Counted from the first letter of the stretch, positions 56,502 through 64,000 are shown. The stretch is DNA of 64,000 nt from Roseiarcus sp963805295 (GCA_963805295.1 CAWDTW010000078.1:1-64000), one strand, 5' to 3'. Numbers and translations are program-made. Notes: generated from the sequence alone by a model not told the origin.

Positions 56502-56729
56502 CTACGGTTTGGGCACCCCCTGAGAAGCCTGGGCGTCCGCCAGATGCGAGGCGGCGGAGGCGCTTTGCTCCTGACTAGCCGTTTCCTGTTGCGCACCACG
56601 CTTGCGCTTTCCGATCTTCATTTCGGATTGGCGCTTGTGCGGCGTGCTAAGGGCGCGCAAGAGCGCGGCTTCGGCGCGGCGCGTTGTTTCAAACTCGTCA
56701 TAAATATCGGATTCTTGATCGCCGTCCAT
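56502..56729 (-). CDS. 75-residue charged protein inside the IS1595 element
   Basis: ATG at 56729 with GGAGAG about 9 nt upstream. MDGDQESDIYDEFETTRRAEAALLRALSTPHKRQSEMKIGKRKRG: an acidic start then a basic, Gln/Ser-rich tail. No family recognised. Its ATG and that of the HNH-like gene on the other strand share the palindrome CATG (56727-56730), so the two genes face away from one another with their starts overlapping. Confidence 0.5.
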   Translation of the reverse strand: MDGDQESDIYDEFETTRRAEAALLRALSTPHKRQSEMKIGKRKRGAQQETASQEQSASAASHLADAQASQGVPKP

Positions 56730-57555
56730 GATCCCGCGCTCTCCAGAAATCAAATATGAGCCGATCGGTCGATGCATCTATTGCGGCAAAGAGAACGTGC
56801 CGCTCACGGACGAGCATATAATACCGCTCGCCCTCCATGGCGAGCACTTGCTGCCCAAGGCAACCTGTATCGCCTGCCAAACGATTATTCAAAGGGTTGA
56901 GGATAACGTCTTGCGGAGGATGTTCCGGCCTTACTGGGCTCTCCTAGGTTTTGCAACACGGACGCCAGGGCATCGCAAGAGGCCGTTTCCCCTCGAAGTC
57001 ATCAATAAGGACCGACAGTCAGAATGGACCAACGTTCCACTCGAGAACCATCCTGCGGCGTTGATGCTATGCGCATTTGCAAGTCCGCTGGTGCTTCCTG
57101 TCGCTCCTAACGCCGAGCAGTCTTGGGGTCCAGTTGTATTTATCGATTATAAACGTATTGAGAAACTGTTGCCAAAATATCCGCATGGGCTCGGCATTGG
57201 ACGCTTATATTATACTGAATACGCAAGAATGTTAGCGAAGATTGCACATGGATACACTCATGCTTTTATGAGACATAAGTCATTTTATCCACTATTAGAT
57301 TTTCTTCTTCCCAATATAATTCTAGGAAAGACCGACAATATTTTTCAATACGTTGGTAGCACTTCGGCACAATTACCGGCAACTACGAGCGTTTCAGAAA
57401 TGACTAATTATTTTGAAGAGATTGATGGATATATATATGCGATTATCAAAATCCGCTTGTTTTCTTATGTAGCAAATAGCCCAGAACACCTTATCGTGTC
57501 TGCGCGTTTCTCAAACAAAGACTACGACGAACTAACTCCTCTCGGTCCAAAATAG
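56728..57555 (+). CDS. HNH-type zinc-binding protein, passenger of the IS1595 element
   Basis: 275 residues. CIYCGKENVPLTDEHIIPLALHGEHLLPKATCIACQTIIQ is an HNH-like fold: CxxC, then D-E-H-I-I-P with the catalytic-type His, then CxxC. The remaining 230 residues match nothing I know. The gene is clearly AT-rich compared with all neighbours, especially from 57120 to 57500, which argues for transfer from a different host. No ribosome site precedes the ATG. A nuclease acting in defence or transposition is possible but unproven. Confidence 0.65.
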   Translation: MIPRSPEIKYEPIGRCIYCGKENVPLTDEHIIPLALHGEHLLPKATCIACQTIIQRVEDNVLRRMFRPYWALLGFATRTPGHRKRPFPLEVINKDRQSEWTNVPLENHPAALMLCAFASPLVLPVAPNAEQSWGPVVFIDYKRIEKLLPKYPHGLGIGRLYYTEYARMLAKIAHGYTHAFMRHKSFYPLLDFLLPNIILGKTDNIFQYVGSTSAQLPATTSVSEMTNYFEEIDGYIYAIIKIRLFSYVANSPEHLIVSARFSNKDYDELTPLGPK

Positions 57556-57747
57556 CACGAACCGCTGCCAGCCATATTGCGCGGCTGCCAAATGGCAGCA
57601 GAGGGCCACGGAATAAAGTCAGGCCCTCCGCTGGGATCAAAATGCTCCAGCCGCTCGTAGAGGTAAGCGGCAAGCTCCTCGATTGAAATCTTCGTATTCG
57701 GGCGCGCCAGCCTCGGATTTCTCTAAGGCCGAATCAGGATTGCACAT
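57522..57747 (-). CDS. 74-codon passenger ORF with one-base frameshift
   Basis: MCNPDSALEKSEAGAPEYED starts inside the right terminal repeat. At 57685-57690 GAAATC breaks the frame; GAATC gives EYEDSIEELAAYLYERLEHFDPSGGPDFIPWPSAAIWQPRN, a plausible globular sequence. It overlaps the end of the HNH-like gene by 34 nt, tail to tail. No family recognised. Confidence 0.45.
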
Positions 57748-57779
57748 TCTGGGCTCTACGTCAAGGTGATAATTGCCCA

Positions 57780-58494
57780 AATCTGCCGTCGCGCAAGCGT
57801 TTTCAAGGCGTTGGGCGCCAAATTCTGCAACTTTCGCGGGACGCCGAGATAAGCGACGCGGTGGCTCTATGGGCCGGCGGGCGAAATGCCACGGCTCTCC
57901 TGCCCGCATACCATATGTTGGGGGTCGACGCTTCCGAGGCCATACCATTTCCGGACGCGAATCTAATCTCTTTCAATCCTTTGCGGCGCCATTTCCGGCC
58001 GGCTTGCACGGGCCGGCCGAACAGCGAGGGCAAGGAATCCGCGCCCTCCCTGCCGTACTGCAGTGTTCACACATCTCAAATCGCCGCGCGGACCCCTTCC
58101 CCAGCTTGCTGGGGAAGGTGGCGCGAAGCGCCGGATGGGGTGTGGCCCGCTGCAACGACGCCAGACGACTTGCACGAACGTTACCGCGAACTTGCGGTCC
58201 AAGCGCCCTGCTTTCCACACCCCATCCGTCGCCTTCGGCGACACCTTCCCCGCTTCGCGGAGAAGGGGGCGCCCGGCGGCCGCCTGCAGGCTCGATGACT
58301 TGTGTGAACGCCGTAGCCTGCCGTAAGGGGGCCGCCCGGTCGAGCGGGCAGGGAGTGAGCGCGGGCGGTGTTCGGAAGCGCGACGAGGCCGGGCATGGGG
58401 TTCGATCCTTTCGTTAACTCCAAGGGTACCACGCCCCGTCCTCTGTACACTGTTTGTTCTAAATGGTAGTGTCTCAGTTTCAATTCCCGCTCTT
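57780..58494. other. Non-coding, repeat-rich stretch
   Basis: No convincing gene. It carries the inverted copy of the MITE-site sequence (about 57795-57832, GGCGCC-AACGCCTTGAAAAC and TTGCAGAATTTGG on the minus strand) and the paired REP-like units at 58092-58269. Confidence 0.55.
58092..58269. repeat. Pair of inverted REP-like palindromic units
   Basis: The unit at 58092-58144 (ACCCCTTCCCCAGC... GCCGGATGGGGTGTG) and that at 58217-58269 are inverted copies, each with its own hairpins (CTTCCCCAGC/GCTGGGGAAG; GTCGCC/GGCGAC). This is the BIME layout common in proteobacterial intergenic DNA. No such pair is seen elsewhere in the window. Confidence 0.65.
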
Positions 58495-58619
58495 GCAGCC
58501 TGTCGAACTCGGGGTGCCGCTGATCGCTAACATATTGATATCATGGCAGTTTTCCGTTAGGCACGAAAAAGCAAACTGCAATTAAATCAACGACTTAGAG
58601 TTTAAGTCCGACAGGCTGC
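58495..58619. repeat. MITE-like element with GCAGCCTGTCG ends
   Basis: 125 bp between GCAGCCTGTCGAACTC (58495-58510) and its inverted partner AGTCCGACAGGCTGC (58605-58619). No ORF; AT-rich interior. An IS630 element begins at the TA directly after it. Confidence 0.6.
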
Positions 58620-58621
58620 TA

Positions 58622-59748
58622 GTGTTCCGTAACTAACGGAAGGATTCCCAGCGGCGCGCGATCGTGCGAGTCGAGGGGGATGGAAAACGAATCATGCATC
58701 TGGTTGTCTCCTGAGGATCGGGCGCGGCTGGAAGGCTGGGTGGCGGGCCGAAACACGCCGCAGAAGCTGGTTTGGCGGGCGCGGATCGTCTTGATGTGGG
58801 CGCAAGGGGCCGGCGTGAGGGAGACCGTTCGGGCGACCGGCAAGACCAAACGAACCGTCGATCGATGGCGTGAGCGCTATCTTGCGCGCGGCGCTGCGGG
58901 GCTCGAACGCGACGCCACTCGTCCTGGCCGCAAGCCGCCTTTGGACGCCGCGACGGTCGAGCGGGTCGTCAACAAGACGCTGCACGAGAAGCCGCCGGGC
59001 GGCACGCACGGGTCTCTGCGCAAGATGGCCAAGGCGGTCGGTCTCAGCCATTCGAGCGTGCAGCGCATCTGGGCGGCGCATGGGCTCAAGCCGCACCTGA
59101 CGCGCAGCTTCAAGCTCTCGAGCGACCCCAAGTTTTGTGAGAAAGTTCAGGATATTGTCGGGCTTTACCTCGACCCGCCGGACAAGGCGCTGGTGCTTTC
59201 GGTCGACGAGAAGAGCCAGATCCAAGCGCTCGACCGCACCCAGCCGGGACTGCCGCTGAAGAAGGGCCGCGCCGGCACGATGACCCACGACTACAAGCGC
59301 CATGGGACGACGACCCTGTTCGCCGCGCTCGACGTCGCCACCGGCAAGGTGATCGGCGAATGCATGCGCCGCCATCGCCATCAGGAGTTTCTGCGCTTTT
59401 TGCGCACCATCGACCGCAACACCGCGAAATTGCTCGATTTGCATCTGGTCGTCGACAACTACGCGACCCACAAGCACCCCAAGGTCAGGGCCTGGCTCAA
59501 GCGCCACCCCCGCTTTCACCTTCACTTCACCCCGACATCGGCCTCCTGGATCAATCTCGTCGAACGGTTCTTCGGCCTGATCACCGACGACGCCATTCGA
59601 CGCGGCGTCTTCCACAGCGTCGCCGAACTCAACGCCGCCATCGAAGCCTACCTTGAGCAACACAATGCCGCACCCAAGCCCTTCGTCTGGACCGCGCCAG
59701 CCGCCGACATCCTTGAGAAAGTCGCCCGTGGGCGACAAGCGTTAACAC
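58622..59748 (+). mobile_element. IS630-family insertion sequence, copy B
   Basis: 1127 bp bounded by GTGTTCCGTAAC at the left and the complement GTGTTAACG at the right, with TA on each side (58620-58621 and 59749-59750). Unrelated in detail to copy A at 45465. It is inserted immediately beside the GCAGCCTGTCG MITE. Confidence 0.8.
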
Positions 59749-59873
59749 TAGGACCCAACGCCGACACTCGTCGCGAGCGATGGAATGTTGGCGATCGACC
59801 GGAACTCGACGTAAAGCGGTCATCCGCAGATCTCGACAGTGGACGTCGCAGTTGGGGAAGGCGGTCGTTGTAG
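58680..59873 (+). CDS. IS630-family transposase, reading out of its element
   Basis: 397 codons. The N-terminal helix-turn-helix (GVRETVRATGKTKRTVDRWRERY), then the DDE domain: SVDEKSQIQALDRTQPG, LVVDNYATHKHP and SWINLVERFFG. The family core ends at RQAL (about residue 353). There is no stop before the IS boundary at 59748, so the frame adds about 41 residues of flanking DNA. The transposase domain is intact. Confidence 0.92.
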   Translation: MENESCIWLSPEDRARLEGWVAGRNTPQKLVWRARIVLMWAQGAGVRETVRATGKTKRTVDRWRERYLARGAAGLERDATRPGRKPPLDAATVERVVNKTLHEKPPGGTHGSLRKMAKAVGLSHSSVQRIWAAHGLKPHLTRSFKLSSDPKFCEKVQDIVGLYLDPPDKALVLSVDEKSQIQALDRTQPGLPLKKGRAGTMTHDYKRHGTTTLFAALDVATGKVIGECMRRHRHQEFLRFLRTIDRNTAKLLDLHLVVDNYATHKHPKVRAWLKRHPRFHLHFTPTSASWINLVERFFGLITDDAIRRGVFHSVAELNAAIEAYLEQHNAAPKPFVWTAPAADILEKVARGRQALTLGPNADTRRERWNVGDRPELDVKRSSADLDSGRRSWGRRSL

Positions 59874-59950
59874 CCGGGAGGCGGCAGTCCGGCGCGCGCA
59901 TCAGGAAGATCGCGCTGCCATTGGACTCCGCCGTATCTCTGTTTCTTTGA

Positions 59951-61888
59951 CCCGACTTGAACAGTAAACTCGCCCTCGCGCGTGCAAGGCATTGATATTA
60001 TTGAGGGCGGTCAAGCATTTTCTCAAAATGTAGTGCCGCGTGTGCGCAACATGTCCGCTTGATATTTGGCGACGAATCGCTTTGTGTGGTGCTCTGTTGT
60101 GAGAGCCCCATGTTCTTCCGCCTCAAGAAGTCTGGCGACCGCGGCTACGTCCAGATCGTCGAGAACAAACGCGAAGGCGCGGCCGTGCGCCAGACTGTGA
60201 TCGCCAATCTCGGCCGCGCCGACGACTTGGTCGCCTCCGGCGCGCTCGCCTCGCTTCTTGCCTCGGGCGCCAAGCTCACCGATCAGGTGTTGCTCATTGC
60301 CTCGCTCGACCAGGACGCCGAGGGTGCGCTGTCGGTCGCGGCCAAGCGGATCGGCGGGCCGTTGTTGTTCGGCAGGATCTGGGAGCGGCTCGGGATCGAC
60401 GCCGTGCTGGCCGGGTTGCTGAAGGAACGCGCGTTCGAGTTCGCGGTCGAGCGGGCGGCGTTCGTCGCCGCCCTGCATCGGCTGTTCGTCTCGGGCTCGG
60501 ACCGCGACTGCGCCTCGTGGATGACGGATTACGACATCCCGGGCGCCGAGGGGCTCGAGCTGCATCACTTCTATCGAGCCATGGCCTGGCTCGGCGAGGA
60601 GTTGGAGGAGAAGCCGGCTGGGGCGCTCGCGCCGCGCTGCGTCAAGGACCTGATCGAAGAGAAGCTGTTCGACCGCCGTCGCGATCTGTTCACTGACCTT
60701 TCCGCCGTGTTCATGGACACGACGAGCCTGTCGTTCTCCGGCGAGGGCGGCGAGACGCTGGGCGAGCACGGCTATTCCAGGGACTACCGGCCCGACCTGA
60801 AGCAGATGATCCTCGGCCTCATCGTCGACGGCGACGGCCGGCCGATCTGCACCGAGATGTGGCCGGGCAATACCGCCGACGTGACGACGCTGCTGCCGGT
60901 CGTCGACCGCTTGCGCCAGCGCTTTTCGATCGGTCGGGTCTGCGTCGTGGCCGACCGCGGCATGATCTCGGCCGCGACCATCGCCGGGCTCGAAGAGCGC
61001 AAGCTGGAATACATCCTGGGCGCGCGCGAGCGCTCCGACGCCGTCGTCCGCAAAATCGTGCTCGAAGACGACGATCCCTTCGTGCCCCTCCTGATCGAGC
61101 GCAAGAGGGGAGAGACGCAGCTCTTCGTCAAGCAAGTGAAGCTCGAGGGCGTTCGCTATGTCGTCTGCCGCAACGAAAAAGAGGCCGAGAACGACCGCAA
61201 GGATCGCGAAGCGATCGTCGCCGCGCTCGATGCGCAATTGAAGAAGGGCGACAAGGCGCTGATCGGCAACTCCGCCTATCGGCGGTATCTGCGCAAAGTC
61301 GGGGCCAAGGGCGGGCGGTCATTCGAGATCGACGCCGGCAAGCTCGCCGAAGAGGCGCGCTTCGACGGGATCTTCGTCCTGCGCACCAACGCCAAGGTCA
61401 CGCCGTTGCAGGCGGTCCTGCGCTACCGCGATCTGCTCCAAGTCGAGGACCTCTTCCGCAGAACCAAGGCGATCATGCGCACGCGGCCGATCTTCCATTC
61501 CTCCGACGCCGCCATCCGCGGGCATGTCTTTTGTTCCTTCCTGGCGCTGTCGATGCAGAAGCATCTCGACGACCTCGCGCGCCAAGCCGGCCTCGTCCAG
61601 GAATGGAAGGACCTCCTGCGCGATCTCGACCGCCTGCAACAGCTGCGCATCCGCCACCGCGGCGCCGATTGGCTGGTGCGCGCCGACGCTGCGCCTAGCG
61701 TGACCTCCCTCTTCAAATACGCCGCGTCGCCCTGCCGCCGCGCGCCCGTCAGGCCCGTCCGCCGCCGCCCCCGCCCAAACGCGCCCGAAAACGCCGCGGC
61801 CGCCCAAGGCGTAGTGCCACGTCGACTTGAATTTTGCCGGAACGCCAACACAATCAACCACTTGCAAAAATCAGGTGTTCAAGTCGGG
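59951..61888 (+). mobile_element. IS1634-family insertion sequence
   Basis: Perfect 13-bp inverted ends: CCCGACTTGAACA at 59951-59963 and TGTTCAAGTCGGG at 61876-61888. Length 1938 bp. I could not define a target duplication. It lies against the 3' end of the ClC gene. Confidence 0.75.
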
Positions 61889-61972
61889 TTTGAGATCAAT
61901 TGGCGTCGGTCAAAACGCGTTCAACTCACACTCGAACAAAGAGCTAACTACGGACGGTCGCTTTCAGTCTGA
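60110..61972 (+). CDS. IS1634-family transposase
   Basis: 620 residues from ATG at 60110 (MFFRLKKSGDRGYVQIVENK); the upstream frame to 60059 is not family-like. The IS4-superfamily DDE domain has VFMDTTSLSFSG, VCVVADRGMIS and the Y-R-Glu-type motif in RYRDLLQVEDLFRRTK. The last 60 residues after VTSLFKYAA are Arg/Pro-rich and read through the right terminal repeat to 61972, overlapping the end of the ClC gene on the other strand. Confidence 0.92.
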   Translation: MFFRLKKSGDRGYVQIVENKREGAAVRQTVIANLGRADDLVASGALASLLASGAKLTDQVLLIASLDQDAEGALSVAAKRIGGPLLFGRIWERLGIDAVLAGLLKERAFEFAVERAAFVAALHRLFVSGSDRDCASWMTDYDIPGAEGLELHHFYRAMAWLGEELEEKPAGALAPRCVKDLIEEKLFDRRRDLFTDLSAVFMDTTSLSFSGEGGETLGEHGYSRDYRPDLKQMILGLIVDGDGRPICTEMWPGNTADVTTLLPVVDRLRQRFSIGRVCVVADRGMISAATIAGLEERKLEYILGARERSDAVVRKIVLEDDDPFVPLLIERKRGETQLFVKQVKLEGVRYVVCRNEKEAENDRKDREAIVAALDAQLKKGDKALIGNSAYRRYLRKVGAKGGRSFEIDAGKLAEEARFDGIFVLRTNAKVTPLQAVLRYRDLLQVEDLFRRTKAIMRTRPIFHSSDAAIRGHVFCSFLALSMQKHLDDLARQAGLVQEWKDLLRDLDRLQQLRIRHRGADWLVRADAAPSVTSLFKYAASPCRRAPVRPVRRRPRPNAPENAAAAQGVVPRRLEFCRNANTINHLQKSGVQVGFEINWRRSKRVQLTLEQRANYGRSLSV

Positions 61973-63294
61973 CCGCGGAGCGCTCGTGCGCGTCTTAGTG
62001 CGTTCTCCCGCAATAAATTGTAGAGAGGCGGGTCGCGGAGCAGGGTAGGAGCCAGCATCGCCACAAAACATGCGCCCAGCATCGGCAAGAGCATCGTGAC
62101 GCTTGCCGTCATCTCGGTGACAAGCACGATGCCGGTCAGAGGAGCCCGCACCACTCCGGTAAAGAAGGCCGCCATGCCGACGACGGCAAATCCCTCGGGC
62201 TGAATACCGAGATCGGGAAATGCCAGACGAAAAAGCAGTCCGATGAACAGGCCGAGTTGCGCGCCCAGCACAAGCAAGGGCGCAAACAGCCCACCCGGCG
62301 TCGCCGCGGCGTACGACACCGCGCCGAGCCCGAGCCTGAGCAGGAACACCAGTGGAAGCGTTGCAAGCGCCTCAGCCCCCAGCAGTGTGCGCTGAGTGAT
62401 CGCGTCGCCGCCGCCGACGAGATCGGGCCTGAACCAAGCCAGCGTCCCGACGGCCGCCCCGATAAGTCCTGCGCGCAGTTCTACTGGCCACCGGGCGAGC
62501 CGCTCGGCGGCGGCGAGCGTCGCGAGCAGCGTGCGGTTATAGACGATCGCCAGGAGCCCGGCGGCCGCGCCAAGAACAAAGTAGAGCGGCCTCGTTTCAG
62601 CTCCAGGATAGTCCAATGCTTCAACATGGAAGTCCGTAACGTCCCCGAGCAGCATGCGGGATACTGAGATGGCGGTCGCCGAAGCGCCGAGCGCCACGAT
62701 CGCAATGCGGGGCTCGAAACGGCGCACCAATTCTTCCAGGACGAAAACGGCGCCGGCGATCGGCGCGTTGAACGCAGTCGCGAGGCCAGCGCCGGCGCCG
62801 GCGGCGAGCAGCACCCTGCAGTCCGGCCAACTGCGGTGGAACACCTTTCCGAAAAGGTGGGCCATGGTCGCGCCCATCTGGACGCTCGGCCCCTCACGAC
62901 CGAGCGCCAGTCCCGACCCGATCGCCAGCACCCCGCCGACGAACTTCACCGGAATGATGCGAAACGGCGCTTCCGGCAGCTCCTCGTTCAACACCGCCTC
63001 TACGTGAGGGATGCCGCTCCCCGATGCGTAGGGCGAGAACCGGCGAACCAGCCATGCCGCGACGAGAGTCGCGGCGGCGCAAGCACTCGCAACAGTCAAG
63101 AACCCCATAAGCTGTTCGCCATGCGCCCAGCCTATCAAGGCGTCGCGCATGCGGTCTGCTTTCTCGAGCGCGAGCCGAAATAGCGCTCCGACGAGGCCGG
63201 CTGCCGCGCCTACGACCGGCGCCAACAGCGCCAGCGCGAGAAGATTTCCCGGGCGGTCGTCGGCCTCGACTGGAACGTTCTGGTTGCGGGACAC
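61948..63294 (-). CDS. ClC-family chloride channel or H+/Cl- antiporter
   Basis: 448 residues, about ten to twelve helices. The selectivity motifs are GSGIPHVEAVL (GSGIP), GREGPSVQMGA (GREGP, with the gating Glu) and GGLFAPLLVLGA (GxFxP). The gating Glu is kept; the inner Glu of known antiporters (Glu203 of E. coli ClcA) falls in the ELVRRFEPR region, which I cannot resolve by eye, so channel or exchanger is open. There is no CBS domain. Confidence 0.92.
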   Translation of the reverse strand: MSRNQNVPVEADDRPGNLLALALLAPVVGAAAGLVGALFRLALEKADRMRDALIGWAHGEQLMGFLTVASACAAATLVAAWLVRRFSPYASGSGIPHVEAVLNEELPEAPFRIIPVKFVGGVLAIGSGLALGREGPSVQMGATMAHLFGKVFHRSWPDCRVLLAAGAGAGLATAFNAPIAGAVFVLEELVRRFEPRIAIVALGASATAISVSRMLLGDVTDFHVEALDYPGAETRPLYFVLGAAAGLLAIVYNRTLLATLAAAERLARWPVELRAGLIGAAVGTLAWFRPDLVGGGDAITQRTLLGAEALATLPLVFLLRLGLGAVSYAAATPGGLFAPLLVLGAQLGLFIGLLFRLAFPDLGIQPEGFAVVGMAAFFTGVVRAPLTGIVLVTEMTASVTMLLPMLGACFVAMLAPTLLRDPPLYNLLRENALRRARALRGQTESDRP

Positions 63295-63601
63295 GGGCGT
63301 GAATCCCCTCTGCGGTCGAAGCGAAACATGCCGGCCTCAACTCGATCGAGATGATCGAGTCGACACGATGATAGCTGATCAACGATCCGAACGTCTCGAC
63401 CATGGGATCTCTGCGCAAGCTATTTGTCGATGGCATCGAGCTTCAAGCGCTATGTTGCGCAGCCCGCACGGAGACAAATTTTGAGAGGGACGAATTCGAG
63501 CGGCTCGGCGACCGAAATGCGCCATACCTCTAAGCGCCTTTGGACTCGGCCGGAACTTCGGTCTGCCGCGAACCGGACGCCCGGGTTTCCAGCGTCGCTC
63601 G
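63295..63601. other. Intergenic region upstream of the ClC gene
   Basis: 307 bp with no gene. It contains a perfect 8-bp inverted repeat, ACTCGATC-GAGAT-GATCGAGT, at 63340-63360, about 50 nt upstream of the ClC start: a candidate operator. Confidence 0.45.
63340..63360 (-). promoter_or_regulatory. Inverted repeat, possible operator of the ClC gene
   Basis: 8-bp arms ACTCGATC and GATCGAGT with a 5-bp centre. Size and position suit a dimeric repressor site, but no regulator gene is adjacent. Confidence 0.3.
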
Positions 63602-64000
63602 CTACTCTGCTCCGACCGTTTCGAGATTGACGCCGGTTGTGTTGATCCGGAACGCCCAGGTCACAAGAGCGCCAAGTAACGACGTGCAGACCAGGATGGT
63701 AAGGAGGGCTTGGGTCCCGATGTCGGCGAGCAGGATCGGGAACAGGAAGGCGGTCGAGACCGCGCCGATTTTTGCGAAGGCCGCCGCGAAGCCTGCGCCC
63801 ATGCCGCGGACCGCAGTCGGAAACACTTCCCCCGCCAGCAGATAGGTCTGTGAGTTGGGTCCCATGTTGGTCATGAAGTTGAAGATCATGAAGCCGGCGA
63901 AAATCATAGCGATCTGCGAACCGCCGGTGAAATAGGCCGAGGAGGCGGCTATCCCGAGGCCGATCGCGCAGCCGATGAATTCAACAATCTGCAGGCGAAT
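63602..64000 (-). CDS. MFS transporter, C-terminal part (cut by window edge)
   Basis: The frame is open to the right edge of the window. YLLAGEVFPTAVRGMGAGFAAAFAKIGAVSTAFLFPILL is the helix 10-11 signature of sugar-porter-type MFS proteins (E-x-F-P-T-x-x-R-G). The visible 132 residues hold the last three or four membrane helices. The substrate cannot be told from this part. Confidence 0.85.
   Translation of the reverse strand: MRLQIVEFIGCAIGLGIAASSAYFTGGSQIAMIFAGFMIFNFMTNMGPNSQTYLLAGEVFPTAVRGMGAGFAAAFAKIGAVSTAFLFPILLADIGTQALLTILVCTSLLGALVTWAFRINTTGVNLETVGAE

Larger units (their letters stand above)
55485..57779 (+). mobile_element. IS1595-family element with passenger genes
   Basis: About 2.3 kb. 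Both ends are TGGGCAATTAT followed by CCTTGACGTAGA (left 55485, right inverted to 57779) and diverge after about 40 bp. It contains an IS1595-type transposase, a small minus-strand ORF, an AT-rich HNH-like gene and a 74-codon minus-strand ORF. The flanking bases match only over AATC (4 bp), not the usual 8, so the flanks may have been rearranged. Confidence 0.75.

Noticed and set aside
57803..58483. Several ORFs between the IS1595 element and the GCAGCCTGTCG MITE
   Set aside because: They run through palindromic repeats and have no family features.
61830..61850. Second copy of a CGACTTGAA sequence as the true right end of the IS1634 element
   Set aside because: It is in the wrong orientation for a terminal inverted repeat; the perfect 13-bp match at 61876-61888 is better.
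1..64000. tRNA, rRNA, CRISPR arrays, prophage modules
   Set aside because: I looked for T-loop-like GGTTCRA segments, regularly spaced repeats and phage structural genes and found none that hold up. A covariance-model search would settle the tRNA question.

Overview
The window is about 64 kb of GC-rich DNA. Its gene content and gene order point to an alphaproteobacterium, probably of the order Hyphomicrobiales (Rhizobiales). The reasons are a split b/b' F0 ATP synthase operon (atpI-B-E-F'-F), an alphaproteobacterial-type histidyl-tRNA synthetase, an Entner-Doudoroff dehydratase, and frameshifts that sit on GANTC, the CcrM methylation motif of this class. I cannot name the genus. No rRNA, tRNA or CRISPR array was seen.

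Layout. 0-16 kb: the end of hypE, a lipoprotein peptidyl-prolyl isomerase (minus strand), the complete kdp potassium-uptake operon (small membrane ORF, kdpF-A-B-C-D-E), then a urea ABC transporter operon (urtA-E) with a recognisable sigma-54 promoter. 16-25 kb: an accessory region with hicBA, a sulfotransferase, a frameshifted adenylate cyclase, two decayed 3' copies of urtE, a dead DUF433/DUF5615 toxin-antitoxin pair, an ISAzo13-type IS, an IS1595-type IS with a perfect 8-bp target duplication, gene fragments and a MITE. 25-31 kb: envelope and replication genes (ClpP-like periplasmic protein, EcsC-like, uppP, DsbA-like, dnaB). 31-36.6 kb: a sulfatase cluster (two membrane proteins, arylsulfatase, methyltransferase, radical-SAM sulfatase maturase). 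36.7-45.2 kb: rlmJ, RNase T2, the F0 operon, a crotonase and hisS. 45.4-51.8 kb: IS630, a vapB remnant, two small envelope proteins, and a nested ISL3-in-ISAzo13 insertion that splits edd. 51.7-55.3 kb: edd, a Sel1-repeat protein and thiE. 55.3-62 kb: an IS graveyard with a guaA tail, an IS1595-family element carrying an HNH-type passenger, MITE/REP repeats, IS630 and IS1634. 62-64 kb: a ClC channel and the end of an MFS transporter.

Functionally, kdpDE would sense K+ limitation and switch on kdpFABC. The urt operon would be switched on by nitrogen limitation through sigma-54. The sulfatase needs formylglycine made by the nearby anaerobic-type maturase. Edd feeds the Entner-Doudoroff pathway, but here its last 26 codons (25 residues and the stop) have been cut off by an IS.

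The most important caveat is that many core genes (kdpB, urtA, urtC, urtD, urtE, dnaB, the sulfatase, a crotonase, thiE) carry single-base frameshifts. Most of the frameshifts sit in or beside a GANTC site with one extra base (GAATC read as GAAATC or GAATTC). Because dnaB is essential, I read these mainly as sequence errors at methylated sites rather than real mutations. The corrected gene spans are annotated below.
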